This document shows, in pieces, positions 46,770 to 56,616 of a stretch of 64,000 bases of DNA. The stretch comes from Streptomyces sp. ASQP_92. GTDB taxonomy: Bacteria > Actinomycetota > Actinomycetes > Streptomycetales > Streptomycetaceae. The notes under the pieces were generated by a model that was not told the DNA's origin, did no database searches, and saw only the letters and a list, made by a program, of their open reading frames with translations. Each line of letters begins with the position of its first letter. Positions within the stretch are counted from its first letter, which is position 1. The position numbers and the translations under genes were made by a program. Location of the stretch: positions 124,001-188,000 of the forward strand of contig NZ_JAODUA010000013.1 of the NCBI RefSeq assembly GCF_025399895.1. The letters are read 5' to 3'.

Positions 46770-48110
46770 TTACAGGGGAACGCGAAGTGCCCCGTCGATC
46801 AGCTCGGCGGCCTCGTCGGCGCCCGCGCAACCGCTCTCGATCAGGTGCTCGCGCACCAGGCGCAGCCGGTCACGCAATCGCTGCGACTCCATCCCCCGGG
46901 CGCGCTCCGCCATCTCGACCGCGGTGGCCACGGCCCGGTCGGCGTCGCCCTGCCGCAGCTCGATCTGGGCGAGCATCGCAAGGCGGTGCACCCTGCCCCT
47001 GTCGTGGCAGGGCTCCTCGGCCGCGAGCGCGGCCTGTTCGCGCGCGGCCGTCAGATCGCCGAGACTGAGCAGGGCCTCGGCCACCTGGACGTTGACCAGG
47101 CCCGGCTGGACATAGCCGGTCTCGGCCGGCTCCTCGCCCGGCCTGATCCGCCCGGCGGCCGACTCCGCGCTCCTGATCGAGGACAGCGCGCTGTGCCCGT
47201 CTCCCAGATGCGCGTACGCCTTGCCCTGCATGGCGTGCAGATCGGCGGCGAGCGCGGGGCTCAGCCGGCCGCCCGCAGCCCGCAGCGCCGCCTCCGCGAA
47301 GGCGACCGACTGGCGGTAGTCCCGCATGAACAGGGACTGGTTGACGAGCAGCGCGATGACATAGGCCCCAAGTCCCCTGTCACCACTGGCCTTCGCGAGC
47401 CGCAGCGCCTGGTGGAAGTAGCGCTGGGCCAGACCCTGGGCGTTGGAGTCGTACGCGCAGATCCCGGCGACGGCCACCAACCCGCCGGTGGCGCGGTGGA
47501 GTTGGCGCCCGGTGGCGTCGGTGTAGCCGCCGCGCAGCAGCGGGGCGGTCTCGGCGTTGAGGAAGCCCACGATGCGCGAACGGGTCGCGATGCCGCCCGC
47601 CTTGCGGTACATCAACTCGTAGTGCTCACGCGCCGAGCGCAGCATCTCGATGTCGGACTCGCTCACCGCGGTCTGCCCGTCGCGGGACACGTCGGTATCC
47701 TCCGGCGGGTTCTCCCACTCCCATACGGGCATCACGGCCGGGGTTCCGGTGACGGCCGGGGCGTCGAGGATGTGGGTGCGCTGCTGTTCGTCCGAGCGCC
47801 ACAGGGCGGTGGCGCGCTCGACGAACCCGGCGAGCGGCGAGCCGTGCACGGGGGCCGGCCCGCCCGGCACTCCGAGGCCGATGTCGTCGAGGGTGACCCG
47901 CCGGCGCAGCCGTCCCGCCAGCACCTCGCAGATCAGGTCGGGCACCTGACCGCGCGGCCGCTGGCCCTTCAACCACCGGGCGACCGCGGTGTGTTCGTAT
48001 CTGAGTGCGAGACCTCTGGCACGTCCCGCCTGGTTCACCCGGGCCGCGAGCCCGGCGTGGGAGATCCCCGCCTCGTCCACCAGGGAGTCGAGCAGGGTGT
48101 TGGGCTGCAT
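46770..48110 (-). CDS. HTH/TPR-domain transcriptional regulator
   Basis: 446 residues, ATG with GGAGGG. N-terminal helical DNA-binding-like domain (SHAGLAARVNQAGRARGLAL, HTAVARWLKGQRPRGQVPDL) is a Streptomyces XRE-type motif. A long alpha-helical TPR-like region follows (AQRYFHQALRLAKASGDRGL, AVATAVEMAERARGMESQRL). It is similar in layout to NsdA-like negative regulators of antibiotic production and sporulation, though this is inference. Likely monocistronic. Confidence 0.8.
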   Translation of the reverse strand: MQPNTLLDSLVDEAGISHAGLAARVNQAGRARGLALRYEHTAVARWLKGQRPRGQVPDLICEVLAGRLRRRVTLDDIGLGVPGGPAPVHGSPLAGFVERATALWRSDEQQRTHILDAPAVTGTPAVMPVWEWENPPEDTDVSRDGQTAVSESDIEMLRSAREHYELMYRKAGGIATRSRIVGFLNAETAPLLRGGYTDATGRQLHRATGGLVAVAGICAYDSNAQGLAQRYFHQALRLAKASGDRGLGAYVIALLVNQSLFMRDYRQSVAFAEAALRAAGGRLSPALAADLHAMQGKAYAHLGDGHSALSSIRSAESAAGRIRPGEEPAETGYVQPGLVNVQVAEALLSLGDLTAAREQAALAAEEPCHDRGRVHRLAMLAQIELRQGDADRAVATAVEMAERARGMESQRLRDRLRLVREHLIESGCAGADEAAELIDGALRVPL

Positions 48111-48415
48111 GGGGCCCTCCGTCGGCTCGGTGCGGCCAGCGTAATCGAGGGCGGTTCACACGGGGTGTGAAGCGAGTACCCGCATTTACGCGCCGCGCTC
48201 TCTGCCCGTGAGCGTCCCCAGTCGGTTGACTCTGAACCGCCTCCCGTTGAGGCGAACGGGCCGCCTGCTCCCCCTCGTACAGTGCGGCGGCCCGCTCCCG
48301 GCGCCGTCCGCCCTGTCCGCGCTGCCCGGCACTCCCGGCAGGGCGAACGGCGCCTCATCGCGCGGTGTGCCTCCGGCCCCGACGGGCTTGGTGGTACGGC
48401 CCGTTCACCCACGCC
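48111..48415. other. Gap between regulator and pheT terminator
   Basis: About 305 nt without a gene I can support. It contains the promoter of the minus-strand TPR regulator. Overlapping frames here are compositional. Confidence 0.4.
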
Positions 48416-48453
48416 GAGAGGGGCGCACCGGACGTTCCCGGTGCGCCCCTCTC
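48416..48453 (-). terminator. Terminator of the pheST operon
   Basis: 16-bp perfect stem (48416-48431 with 48438-48453), loop acgttc, 21 nt after the pheT stop. Confidence 0.88.
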
Positions 48454-48474
48454 AGCGCGTTCTCGCGGCGCGGA

Positions 48475-51003
48475 TCACGCCCCGCGCAGCACCGCGCCCG
48501 TTTCCTCACCGGCGCGGGCGACCGCGGCGTCGCGGGCGGCCGAGGCCTCCTCGACGGTCAGGGTCCGGTCGGCCGCGCGGAACCGCAGCGCATAGGCGAG
48601 CGACTTCTTGCCCTCGCCGATCTGCTCGCCGCTGAACACGTCGAACAGGCGGATGGACTCCAGGAGTTCACCGGCCCCCGAGCGCAGCGCGTGCTCCACC
48701 GAGGCGGCCGGCACCGAGGCGTCGACGACGAGCGCCACGTCCTGGGTCGCCACCGGGAAGGAGGAGATGCGCGGCGCCTGGACCACCCCGTCGACGGCCC
48801 GCTCCAGGGCGTCGAGGTCGAGCTCCATCGCGCAGCTCCGGGCGGGCAGCCCGAACGCCTTGACGACGCGCGGGTGCAGCTCACCGGCGTGCCCGACCAG
48901 GGTCTTCGCGCCGCCGGGGAACACATACAGCTCGGCGCAGCGGCCCGGGTGCCAGGGGCCGTACTGGCCCTGCTCCACGGCGAGTTCGAGGCCCGCCTCG
49001 GCGGCCACGGCACGCGCCGCCTCGACGGCGTCCGCCCAGTCGGCCGGGCGGCCCTTGCCCCACCAGCCGGCCTGCTCGCGCGCACCGGCCAGGACGGCGC
49101 CCACGTGGCGCGGCTGCACGGGCAGCACCGCGTCCAGGGAGGCGATCTCCGCCTCGGTGGGGCGGCGGTCGACGGGCAGCCGGGCCGCGACGCCCGGGTT
49201 CGGCGACGGGTGGAAGACCAGGCCCGTCTCGAAGAGCGCCAGGTCGTGGCTGCCGCGGCCGACGTTGCGGCGCAGCGTGGCAAGCAGCCCCGGAAGGAGC
49301 GTGGTGCGCAGCGCCGGCTCCTCGTCGCTGAGCGGGTTGACCAGCTTCACGACGTCGCGGTTGGCGTCGTCCTTGTCGAGACCGAGCTGGTCGAAGACCG
49401 ACTCGGCGACGAACGGGTAGCTCGGCGCCTCGGTGAACCCGGCCCCGGCGAGCGCCCGGCCGACCCTGCGGTGCAGGCGCTGACGCTCCGTCAGACCCCG
49501 TCCGGCGGGCGGCTTGGGCAGCGTGGAGGGCAGGTTGGCGTAGCCCTCCAGGCGGATGACCTCTTCGGCCAGGTCGTTCGGCTCGGTGAGGTCGGGGCGC
49601 CAGGACGGCACGGTCACGACGAGCTCGTCCTGCCCGTACGCGTCGCAGCCGACCTCCTGGAGGCGGCGTACGACGGTCTCGCGGCCGTACTCGATGCCCG
49701 CGACGCGGTCCGGGTGGTCGGCGCGCATGGAGATGGTGCGCGGCGCGGACGGCGAGACGATCTCGGTGACGCCGGCCTCGGCCGTGCCGCCCGCGAGCAG
49801 CACGAGCAGGTCGACGGTCCGCTGGGCGGCGGCCGCCGCGGCCTGCGGGTCGACACCGCGCTCGAAGCGCTTGGACGCCTCGGAGCTCAGCCTGTGGCGG
49901 CGCGCGGTGCGGGCGATGGCGACCGCGTCGAAGTGCGCGGCCTCGATGACGACCTCGGTGGTGCCCCTGACCTCACCGGTCTCGGGGTCCGTGACGGAGT
50001 CGGCGATCTCGGTGTTGGCTCCGCCCATCACGCCGGCGAGGCCGATGGGGCCCCGGTTGTCGGTGATGACGAGGTCGGCGGCGTCCAGCGTCCGCTTGGT
50101 GCCGTCCAGCGTGGTCAGCACCTCGCCCGCCTCGGCGCGGCGCACGCCGATGGGGCCGTCGACCTGGGTGCGGTCGTAGGCGTGCAGCGGCTGGCCCAGC
50201 TCGATCATCACGTAGTTGGTGATGTCGACGGCCAGCGAGATCGGGCGCATCCCGGCCTTCTGGAGTCGGCGCTGGAGCCAGATCGGGGAGCGGGCCTCGG
50301 GGTCGAGACCGGTCACGGTGCGCGCCGTGAAGCGGTCGCAGCCGATCGGGTCGGCGACCTTGACCGGGTAGCCGTAGGAGTTGGGCGCGGGCACGTCGAG
50401 CAGGGCCGGGTCGCGCAGCGGCAGACCGTAGGCGATGGCGGTCTCGCGGGCGACGCCGCGCACCGACAGGCAGTCGCCTCGGTTGGCGGTGACCGCGATG
50501 TCCAGGACCTCGTCGACGAGTTCGAGCAGCGCGATGGCGTCGGTGCCGGCCTCGTGCTCCGGCGGCAGCACGATGATGCCGCCGGTCGGGTCCGGGCCCA
50601 TGCCCAGCTCGTCGCTGGAGCAGATCATGCCGTGCGAGGTACGGCCGTACGTCTTGCGCGCGGCGATCGCGAAGTCACCGGGCAGCACGGCGCCGGGCAG
50701 CACCACGACGACCTTGTCGCCGACGGCGAAGTTGCGGGCGCCGCAGACGATCTCCTGCGGCTCACCGGTGCCGTTGGCCGCGCCGACGTCCACGGTGCAG
50801 AAGCGGATGGGCTTCTTGAAGCCCTCCAGCTCCTCGATGGTGAGGACCTTGCCGACGACGAGCGGGCCCTTGAGCCCGGCGCCGAGCTGCTCGACGGTCT
50901 CGACCTCGAGGCCGGCGTCGACGAGCCTGGCCTGCACATCGCGGCCGGTCTCGGTGGCGGGGAGGTCGACGTACTCCCGCAGCCAGGAAAGCGGGACCCG
51001 CAT
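48475..51003 (-). CDS. pheT: Phenylalanine-tRNA ligase beta subunit
   Basis: 842 residues, ATG sharing one base with the pheS TGA. N-terminal EMAP/Myf tRNA-binding domain ([40 protein letters not shown]), then B3/B4 editing domain, B5 (around residues 400-470) and the C-terminal ferredoxin-fold anticodon-binding domain ([20 protein letters not shown]). With PheS it forms the alpha2beta2 synthetase; this subunit edits Tyr-tRNAPhe and binds tRNA. Essential gene. Confidence 0.97.
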   Translation of the reverse strand: MRVPLSWLREYVDLPATETGRDVQARLVDAGLEVETVEQLGAGLKGPLVVGKVLTIEELEGFKKPIRFCTVDVGAANGTGEPQEIVCGARNFAVGDKVVVVLPGAVLPGDFAIAARKTYGRTSHGMICSSDELGMGPDPTGGIIVLPPEHEAGTDAIALLELVDEVLDIAVTANRGDCLSVRGVARETAIAYGLPLRDPALLDVPAPNSYGYPVKVADPIGCDRFTARTVTGLDPEARSPIWLQRRLQKAGMRPISLAVDITNYVMIELGQPLHAYDRTQVDGPIGVRRAEAGEVLTTLDGTKRTLDAADLVITDNRGPIGLAGVMGGANTEIADSVTDPETGEVRGTTEVVIEAAHFDAVAIARTARRHRLSSEASKRFERGVDPQAAAAAAQRTVDLLVLLAGGTAEAGVTEIVSPSAPRTISMRADHPDRVAGIEYGRETVVRRLQEVGCDAYGQDELVVTVPSWRPDLTEPNDLAEEVIRLEGYANLPSTLPKPPAGRGLTERQRLHRRVGRALAGAGFTEAPSYPFVAESVFDQLGLDKDDANRDVVKLVNPLSDEEPALRTTLLPGLLATLRRNVGRGSHDLALFETGLVFHPSPNPGVAARLPVDRRPTEAEIASLDAVLPVQPRHVGAVLAGAREQAGWWGKGRPADWADAVEAARAVAAEAGLELAVEQGQYGPWHPGRCAELYVFPGGAKTLVGHAGELHPRVVKAFGLPARSCAMELDLDALERAVDGVVQAPRISSFPVATQDVALVVDASVPAASVEHALRSGAGELLESIRLFDVFSGEQIGEGKKSLAYALRFRAADRTLTVEEASAARDAAVARAGEETGAVLRGA

Positions 51004-52124
51004 CAGATCTCCATCCCGAACGGCCGGGTGAACCGAACGTCACCCTCGACCATGTCTCGCATGTCTTCTACGTTGTGGCGGAACATCAGCATGCGCTCGA
51101 TGCCGAAGCCGAAGGCGAATCCGCTGTACTTCTCGGGGTCCACACCGCAGGCGGTGAGCACCTTCGGGTTGACCATGCCGCAGCCGCCGAGCTCGATCCA
51201 GCCCTCGCTGGAGCAGGTGCGGCAGGGACGGTCCGGGTTGCCGACGGACGCGCCGCGGCAGACGTAACAGACCATGTCCATCTCGGCGGACGGCTCGGTG
51301 AAGGGGAAGAAGTTCGGCCGCAGCCGCGTCTCGATGCCCTCGCCGAACAGCGCCTTGACCATGTGGTCGAGGGTGCCCTTCAGGTCGGCCATGGTCAGGC
51401 CCTCGTCCACGGCGAGCAGCTCGACCTGGCGGAACACCGGGCTGTGCGTGGCGTCCAGCTCGTCGGTGCGGTACACCCGGCCGGGGCAGATCACGTACAC
51501 CGGCGGCTCGCGGTGGAGCAGGGAGCGGATCTGCACGGGCGAGGTGTGGGTGCGCAGCACGACGCCGGAGTTGGCGGAGTTGTCCTGGCCCTGCACGAAG
51601 AAGGTGTCGTGCTCGGTGCGGGCCGGGTGGTCCGGGCCGATGTTGAGCGCGTCGAAGGTGAACCACTCGGCCTCGGCCTCGGGGCCCTCGGCGACCTCGT
51701 AGCCCATGGCCACGAAGACGTCCTCGATGCGCTCCGAGAGCGTGGTCAGCGGGTGGCGGGCGCCGGCCGGTACACGGTCGTGGGGCAGGGTGACGTCCAC
51801 CGCCTCCTCGACCAGGACCCGGGCGTCGCGCTCGTCCTCCAGCTCGGCCTGGCGGGCGGCCAGGGCCTTGTTCACGGCGCCGCGGGCCATGCCCACGAGC
51901 TTGCCGGCCGCGGCCTTGGCCTGCGGCGGCAGCGCGCCGATCTCGCGGTTGGCGAGCGAGAGGGGTGAGGTGCCACCGGTGTGCGCGGTCTTCGCCTGGG
52001 CGAGCGCGTCGAGGTCGCCGGCGGCGGCGAAGGCGGCGAGCGCCTCGTCCCGCATGCGCTCGATCTCTTCCGGTTTCAGCGCCTCGACCTCAACAGGGTC
52101 GTACGACTTATTGGGTGCCGACAT
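51003..52124 (-). CDS. pheS: Phenylalanine-tRNA ligase alpha subunit
   Basis: 373 residues, ATG at 52124. N-terminal coiled coil ([20 protein letters not shown]), then the class II catalytic core: motif 2 [20 protein letters not shown], motif 3 [21 protein letters not shown] probable -10 TAGACT is at 52218-52223, so the leader is about 90 nt. A longer in-frame extension to a TTG at 52211 exists but is unlikely. No Phe-rich leader peptide seen. Confidence 0.97.
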   Translation of the reverse strand: MSAPNKSYDPVEVEALKPEEIERMRDEALAAFAAAGDLDALAQAKTAHTGGTSPLSLANREIGALPPQAKAAAGKLVGMARGAVNKALAARQAELEDERDARVLVEEAVDVTLPHDRVPAGARHPLTTLSERIEDVFVAMGYEVAEGPEAEAEWFTFDALNIGPDHPARTEHDTFFVQGQDNSANSGVVLRTHTSPVQIRSLLHREPPVYVICPGRVYRTDELDATHSPVFRQVELLAVDEGLTMADLKGTLDHMVKALFGEGIETRLRPNFFPFTEPSAEMDMVCYVCRGASVGNPDRPCRTCSSEGWIELGGCGMVNPKVLTACGVDPEKYSGFAFGFGIERMLMFRHNVEDMRDMVEGDVRFTRPFGMEI

Positions 52125-52217
52125 CTCTTCCCGTGCTTCCGATTGTCTTGGCTGGGGGTCCCCGCGACCGCGACGCGATACCGCGATAGCGCGCGGACAC
52201 AAACGCGCCAAAAGTCG

Positions 52218-52223
52218 AGTCTA
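52218..52223 (-). promoter_or_regulatory. Candidate -10 element of pheST
   Basis: TAGACT on the minus strand, 93 nt upstream of the pheS ATG. No good -35 was found. Confidence 0.4.
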
Positions 52224-52271
52224 ACGGGGTGAAGGAAGGCGAGTGCGCCCGTGGGCGGCTCGGAGGGCGAT

Positions 52272-53396
52272 CTACTGGAGATACGCCGGAGCGCCGACGG
52301 GCAGGATAAATCGGAACTGGGCGCCGCCGCCGGGGCCCCGCCCGACCGCGATGGTGCCGCCGTGCGCCTCGACGATGCCCTTGACGATGTACAGACCGAG
52401 CCCGGTCCCGCCGCGCTTGCTCCCCCGCCAGAAGCGGGTGAAGACACGGCCCATCGACTCCTCGGGGATGCCGGGACCTTCGTCGCTCACGGTGACGGCC
52501 GTTCCCTTCTCGTCGTGCTCGTCGATACGGACCGGCGCGGACGCCACCTCAATGGTGACGGTTCCCTCGCCGTGGCGCACCGCGTTTTCCAGCAGGTTGC
52601 CCAGGATCTGGTCGATCTTGTCGGGGTCGGCCCACAGATCGGGCAGCGGCCGCTGGACGCGCACCAGGAAGCGGTCCGGGGTCTGGCCAGAGGCGACGTG
52701 GGCCTGGAGGTGGCGGCCGACGGCGGCCGGGATGTCGACCGGCTGGCGGCGCACTTCGAGGCGGCCCGAGTCGATGCGCGAGATGTCCAGGAGTTCGGCG
52801 ATGAGCCGGGTGACGCGGTTGGCGTCGGCGTCGACCGTCTCCAGCATCAGCCGCTTCTGGTCGTCCGTGAACCGCTCCCACTTGGCGAGCAGCGTCGCGG
52901 TGAAGCCCTTGACGGAGGTCAGGGGAGAGCGCAGCTCATGGGCGACGGTGGCGATCAGCTCGGCGTGCGAACGCTCGGTGCGGCGCCGGGCCTCGGTGGA
53001 GCGCAGGCTGACCACGACCCGGCGCACGGGTCCCCTGGGGCGTTCGCGTACGTAGCGGGCGGAGACCAGCACTTCGCGTCCGCCGGGCAGCAGCAGATTG
53101 CGCTCGGGCTGGCCGACCCGGATGGCGAGGCCGCCGTAGGGGTCGGTGAGCTGCCACCAGCGACGTCCCTTGAGGTCCTCCAGGGGCAGGGCCCGCTCCA
53201 GCGGGAAGCCGATCGCCTCGTGCTTGGCGATGGCCGTGATCCGGACGGCGGCGGCGTTGAAGCAGATGACCCGGCCCGTGTCGTCGGCGACCACGATGCC
53301 GTCGGGCAGGTCGTCGGGGTCGAAGCCGAGGACGTCAGGACCGCCGGACGGACACAGCGCGGTGCTGTTGCCGTTGCTGCTCATGCCGACAGCCAT
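52272..53396 (-). CDS. Orphan PAS-domain sensor histidine kinase
   Basis: 374 residues. The PAS domain spans about residues 25-130 (LPDGIVVADDTGRVICFNAA). The H-box is ATVAHELRSPLTSVKGF with His153. ATP-binding boxes: NLLENAVRHGEGTV (N), VSDEGPGIPEESMGRVFTRF (G1/F), GTGLGLYIVKGIVEAHGG (G2). No membrane segment, so a cytoplasmic sensor. No response regulator gene is within reach; it is between pheS and a methyltransferase. Its place beside pheST seems conserved in Streptomyces. Signal unknown. Confidence 0.9.
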   Translation of the reverse strand: MAVGMSSNGNSTALCPSGGPDVLGFDPDDLPDGIVVADDTGRVICFNAAAVRITAIAKHEAIGFPLERALPLEDLKGRRWWQLTDPYGGLAIRVGQPERNLLLPGGREVLVSARYVRERPRGPVRRVVVSLRSTEARRRTERSHAELIATVAHELRSPLTSVKGFTATLLAKWERFTDDQKRLMLETVDADANRVTRLIAELLDISRIDSGRLEVRRQPVDIPAAVGRHLQAHVASGQTPDRFLVRVQRPLPDLWADPDKIDQILGNLLENAVRHGEGTVTIEVASAPVRIDEHDEKGTAVTVSDEGPGIPEESMGRVFTRFWRGSKRGGTGLGLYIVKGIVEAHGGTIAVGRGPGGGAQFRFILPVGAPAYLQ

Positions 53397-53450
53397 CCCC
53401 CTATCCCACCTCCCCGAAGCGCTGAGTGGGCCCCCGGGCCCGCAACACTA

Positions 53451-54305
53451 CTAGGAGGAGGTCACGGAGCGGCACCCTCCGGCAGCACGCTGCGCACGAG
53501 CGGAGGCGTAGAGGCACACGGCCGCGGCGGTGGCGAGGTTGAGGCTTTCGGCCTTGCCGTGGATGGGCACGCGCACCACGGCGTCCGCGAGCGCGCGGGT
53601 CTCCTCGGGCAGGCCCCAGGCCTCGTTGCCGAAGATCCAGGCGGTCGGGCCGCCCATCGTGCCCGCGTCCAGCTCGGCGTCGAGGTCGTCCTCGCCCGCG
53701 CCGTCGGCCGCCAGGATGCGTACGCCCGCGTCCCTCAGGCCCTGGACGGCCTGCTCCACGGGGACGCCCACGGCGACCGGCAGATGGAAGAGCGAACCGA
53801 CCGACGCGCGCACGGACTTGGGGTTGTACAGGTCGACGGAGGCGTCGGTGAGGACGACCGCGTCGGCGCCGGCGGCGTCCGCGCAGCGCAGTACGGTGCC
53901 GGCGTTCCCGGGGTCGCGCACGTGCGCGAGCACGGCGACGAGCCGGGGCCGGGCGCGGAGGATCTCCTCGAACGGCGAGTCCAGGAAGCGGCAGACGCCG
54001 ACCAGGCCCTGCGGGGTGACGGTCTGGGAGACCTCGGCGAGCACCTCGTCGTCGGCGTAGTGGACACGCGCCCCCGCGTCGAGGGCGGCGGCCACGATGT
54101 CGGCGTACCGCTCGGCGGCCTCGACGGTGGCGAACAGTTCGACGAGCGTGGCCTCACCACCACTGCGATGCCCCACGGCCTCCCTGACGGCCTGCGGCCC
54201 CTCGGCGATGAACCGGCGCTCCTTCCCCCGGAAATTACGCCGCGCGAGCCGCCGGGCGGCGGCGACGCGGGGGGAGCGCGGGGAGATCAGCTCGGGGGTG
54301 GGCAT
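53451..54305 (-). CDS. TrmH/SpoU family rRNA or tRNA methyltransferase
   Basis: 284 residues, ATG at 54305. N-terminal substrate-binding domain (AARRLARRNFRGKERRFIAE) and SPOUT knot: VLAHVRDPGNAGTVLRCADA (motif 1), WIFGNEAWGLPEETRALADA (motif 2), VRVPIHGKAESLNLATAAAV (motif 3). AdoMet-dependent 2'-O-methylation of rRNA, most like the TsnR/RlmB group. Its place next to rplT/infC and pheST matches the Streptomyces gene order I recall. Confidence 0.93.
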   Translation of the reverse strand: MPTPELISPRSPRVAAARRLARRNFRGKERRFIAEGPQAVREAVGHRSGGEATLVELFATVEAAERYADIVAAALDAGARVHYADDEVLAEVSQTVTPQGLVGVCRFLDSPFEEILRARPRLVAVLAHVRDPGNAGTVLRCADAAGADAVVLTDASVDLYNPKSVRASVGSLFHLPVAVGVPVEQAVQGLRDAGVRILAADGAGEDDLDAELDAGTMGGPTAWIFGNEAWGLPEETRALADAVVRVPIHGKAESLNLATAAAVCLYASARAQRAAGGCRSVTSS

Positions 54306-54410
54306 GTAGGCGGTCTCTCTACGAGGGGGGTGGGTCCAGGGGCGGGCCGGCATAGGTAAGCGGGTTGCGGAGGCGCGGAACCTCGACCCGCCCCCAAGAG
54401 GGGGCTGAGC

Positions 54411-54560
54411 GGCGCGGGGAACTGCGCGACCAGCCACCCAGGACCCGCAGACGTCAACGGGTTCCAGGGGCGCGGGGAACTGCGCGACCAGCCGCCTACG
54501 ACCCGCAGACGTCGACGGGTTCAGGGGCGCGAGGAATCGCGCGAGAACCGACCACGGCCC
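54411..54560. repeat. Tandem ~56-bp units carrying the GCGCGGGGAACTGCGCGACC repeat
   Basis: The core occurs at 54411-54434, 54466-54490 and, degenerate, 54522-54550. It is joined by the shared segment acccgcagacgtcracgggt. The same element is found at 10136-10380 and 26148-26280. The 483-nt gap 54306-54788 contains no gene beyond this and the rplT terminator. Confidence 0.8.
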
Positions 54561-54730
54561 GCAGACATAGCAGACATAAACGGGGGTCAGGGCGGAACGC
54601 CCCCGAAGAGGGAGCCGGGAAGCGCAACCCCGAAGCAGGGTCCAGGGGCGCGGCCCCGGAAGGGCCTCCTCGGGGCGCGGTCCCAGGAGGGGGCTCGGGG
54701 GCACAGCCCCCGCAGGTGCCCGCAACGCAC

Positions 54731-54763
54731 CCGGACCCGCAGGCCAGCGGCCTGCGGGTCCGG
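54731..54763 (-). terminator. Terminator of infC-rpmI-rplT
   Basis: 15-bp perfect stem (54731-54745 with 54749-54763), loop agc, 25 nt after the rplT stop. Confidence 0.9.
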
Positions 54764-54788
54764 TCCGGCTCAACCAGCCGTCAGGCGC

Positions 54789-55172
54789 TTACGCGGCCTT
54801 CGGGGCGTTGACGTCGCTCGGGAGGGCCTTCTGGGCCACCTCGACGAGCGCGGCGAACGCGTTGGCGTCGTTGACGGCCAGCTCCGCGAGGATCTTGCGG
54901 TCCACCTCGATGTTGGCGGCCTTCAGACCCTGGATGAGGCGGTTGTAGGTCATGCCGTTCTGGCGGGCAGCGGCGTTGATGCGCTGGATCCACAGCTGAC
55001 GGAAGTCGCCCTTGCGCTTCTTGCGGTCGTTGTAGTTGTAGACCAGCGAGTGGGTGACCTGCTCCTTGGCCTTGCGGTACAGGCGCGAACGCTGACCGCG
55101 GTAGCCGGAGGCCGCCTCGAGAATTGCCCGGCGCTTCTTGTGGGCGTTGACTGCCCGCTTGACGCGTGCCAC
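54789..55172 (-). CDS. rplT: 50S ribosomal protein L20
   Basis: 127 residues, GTG with AAGGAG. Basic N-terminus ([20 protein letters not shown]) and the L20 core [20 protein letters not shown]. Needed early in 50S assembly; in other bacteria L20 also binds its own mRNA to repress this operon. Third gene of infC-rpmI-rplT. Confidence 0.98.
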   Translation of the reverse strand: MARVKRAVNAHKKRRAILEAASGYRGQRSRLYRKAKEQVTHSLVYNYNDRKKRKGDFRQLWIQRINAAARQNGMTYNRLIQGLKAANIEVDRKILAELAVNDANAFAALVEVAQKALPSDVNAPKAA

Positions 55173-55276
55173 TTGTTAACTCCTTGTAGCGGGGCCGTGG
55201 TTGGACTCACACGACCCGAAATCGAATAGGTCCCGGTCTCGACGTTCCGCCTCCGGCGAGCGGAGGCGGAGGAACG

Positions 55277-55471
55277 TCACTTGCCGAGAAGCTTCTTGAC
55301 CTTCTTGGCGTCGGCCGGGGCCAGAACGACCGTGCCCGTCAGCGAGCGGGTCTTCTTGGACGACTTGTGCTCGAGCAGGTGGCGCTTGCCGGCACGCTCA
55401 CGGAGCACCTTGCCGGAGCCGGTGATCTTGAAGCGCTTGCTGGCACCGCTGTGCGACTTGTTCTTCGGCAT
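55277..55471 (-). CDS. rpmI: 50S ribosomal protein L35
   Basis: 64 residues: [20 protein letters not shown] start and [26 protein letters not shown] precedes it. A strong hairpin at 55497-55533 lies just upstream of the RBS. Confidence 0.98.
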   Translation of the reverse strand: MPKNKSHSGASKRFKITGSGKVLRERAGKRHLLEHKSSKKTRSLTGTVVLAPADAKKVKKLLGK

Positions 55472-55496
55472 AGCGCCGTTATCTCCTCGTCAGTGG

Positions 55497-55533
55497 CGCT
55501 CCCAGCCGGTCCGGAGACCGGCGCTCGGGAGCG
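55497..55533 (-). promoter_or_regulatory. Hairpin between infC and rpmI
   Basis: Two coaxial helices: outer 7 bp (55497-55503 with 55527-55533), inner 6 bp GCCGGT/ACCGGC (55505-55510 with 55517-55522). It ends 25 nt before the rpmI start and may control rpmI-rplT translation or mRNA processing. Confidence 0.5.
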
Positions 55534-55575
55534 TCATATGTATCGGATTGATATCCGGAACGGGCTGTCCCGGAA

Positions 55576-56244
55576 TCAGGCCTCGGCGGGGTGTTCCTCG
55601 GCCACGGCTTCGGCGGCGGGCGCCTCGGCCACGGACTCGTCCTCGACGGACTCGTCCGACGTGGCCGACAGACCCTGGCGCTCCGCCTTGCGGGCCGCCT
55701 GGGCCTCGCGGGCTTCGGCCATCGCCTCGGTCTTCTTCTTGTGCGGACCGAGGACCATGATCATGTTTCGGCCGTCCTGCTTCGGGCTGGACTCGACGAA
55801 GCCGAGGTCCTCCACGTCCGAAGCGAGGCGCTGGAGCAGTCGGTAGCCGAGCTCCGGCCGGGACTGCTCACGACCACGGAACATGATCGTGATCTTGACC
55901 TTGTCGCCCTGCTTGAGGAACCGGACGACGTGACCCTTTTTGGTGTCGTAGTCGTGCGGGTCGATCTTCGGCCGGAGCTTCATCTCCTTGATGACCGTGT
56001 GCGCCTGGTTCTTGCGCGCCTCACGGGCCTTCATGGCCGACTCGTACTTGAACTTCCCGTAGTCCATGAGCTTGCACACGGGCGGACGGGCGGTCGCCGC
56101 GACCTCGACCAGGTCGAGGTCGTACTCCTGGGCGAGCTCCAGGGCCTTGGCAAGCGGAACAATTCCGACCTGCTCGCCGCTGGGGCCGACAAGTCGGACC
56201 TCGGGAACGCGAATCCGGTCGTTGATGCGGGGCTCGGCGCTGAT
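55576..56244 (-). CDS. infC: Translation initiation factor IF-3, ATC start codon
   Basis: 222 residues. The N-domain begins [19 protein letters not shown] after an ATC at 56244, preceded by GAGGAGG at 4-nt spacing. An in-frame TGA lies four codons upstream of the ATC, and the first GTG/ATG is 55 codons into the conserved protein, so ATC must be the start. The C-domain is complete ([20 protein letters not shown]), then a Streptomyces-specific acidic Ala/Glu tail. IF-3 binds 30S and discriminates against non-canonical starts, so a rare codon gives autoregulation, as known for the ATT start of E. coli infC. Confidence 0.95.
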   Translation of the reverse strand: MSAEPRINDRIRVPEVRLVGPSGEQVGIVPLAKALELAQEYDLDLVEVAATARPPVCKLMDYGKFKYESAMKAREARKNQAHTVIKEMKLRPKIDPHDYDTKKGHVVRFLKQGDKVKITIMFRGREQSRPELGYRLLQRLASDVEDLGFVESSPKQDGRNMIMVLGPHKKKTEAMAEAREAQAARKAERQGLSATSDESVEDESVAEAPAAEAVAEEHPAEA

Positions 56245-56545
56245 GGATCCTCCTCAGTAGCACCACACGACTGTCTGGGGGACAGCCGCGTATGTCTCTA
56301 GTGACATGACCAACCGCCTGGAGGCACAAAAAATGCCCCGGACGGACACAGGCGGGGCTCCAAGAAAACCGGAACACCGCCGCGGTCCACCGCGGGGCGC
56401 ACATCGGGCGGCTCCATCGTCCGTACGGAACGATGGGGGCCACCTGACCGGAAGACCCGCCTCCCGTGAGGGTGGTCGGGTGGGAGATCGGAGCCTCCAC
56501 TTGTGGGCCGGGCACACGTGCCTGGCCGGTCGTTACACAAGGTTA
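56245..56545 (-). promoter_or_regulatory. infC promoter and ~290-nt structured leader
   Basis: A -10 TAACCT (56540-56545, minus strand), with a weak TTAGCC 18 nt upstream, gives a leader of about 290 nt. It includes a 7-bp hairpin CCATCGT/ACGATGG (56414-56436) and a GC-only hairpin GCCCCG/CGGGGC (56335-56340 with 56353-56358) followed by A and six U residues (56328-56333). The U6 run is exceptional in this DNA and suggests a transcription attenuator. CCGCCTG of this hairpin can also pair with CAGGCGG downstream, an alternative fold. Confidence 0.6.
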
Positions 56546-56616
56546 GCAGCAACCGGACAGAGGGGCTAATCGAGTGCGCGGGAAGAGGGGGCGCGCGCAC
56601 CGCATATCGTGTGGGC

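Noticed and set aside
48208-51267. 1019-residue open frame on the plus strand opposite pheT
   Set aside because: Antisense of pheT, whose domains are clear on the minus strand; high GC keeps antisense frames open.
52125-52211. 29-residue N-terminal extension of pheS from a TTG at 52211
   Set aside because: The TTG lies 6 nt after TAGACT, but leaderless TTG starts are poor and the extension is not PheS-like; ATG 52124 fits.
56079-56079. GTG at 56079 as the infC start
   Set aside because: It would remove 55 conserved N-terminal residues, including PRIND; ATC at 56244 is required.
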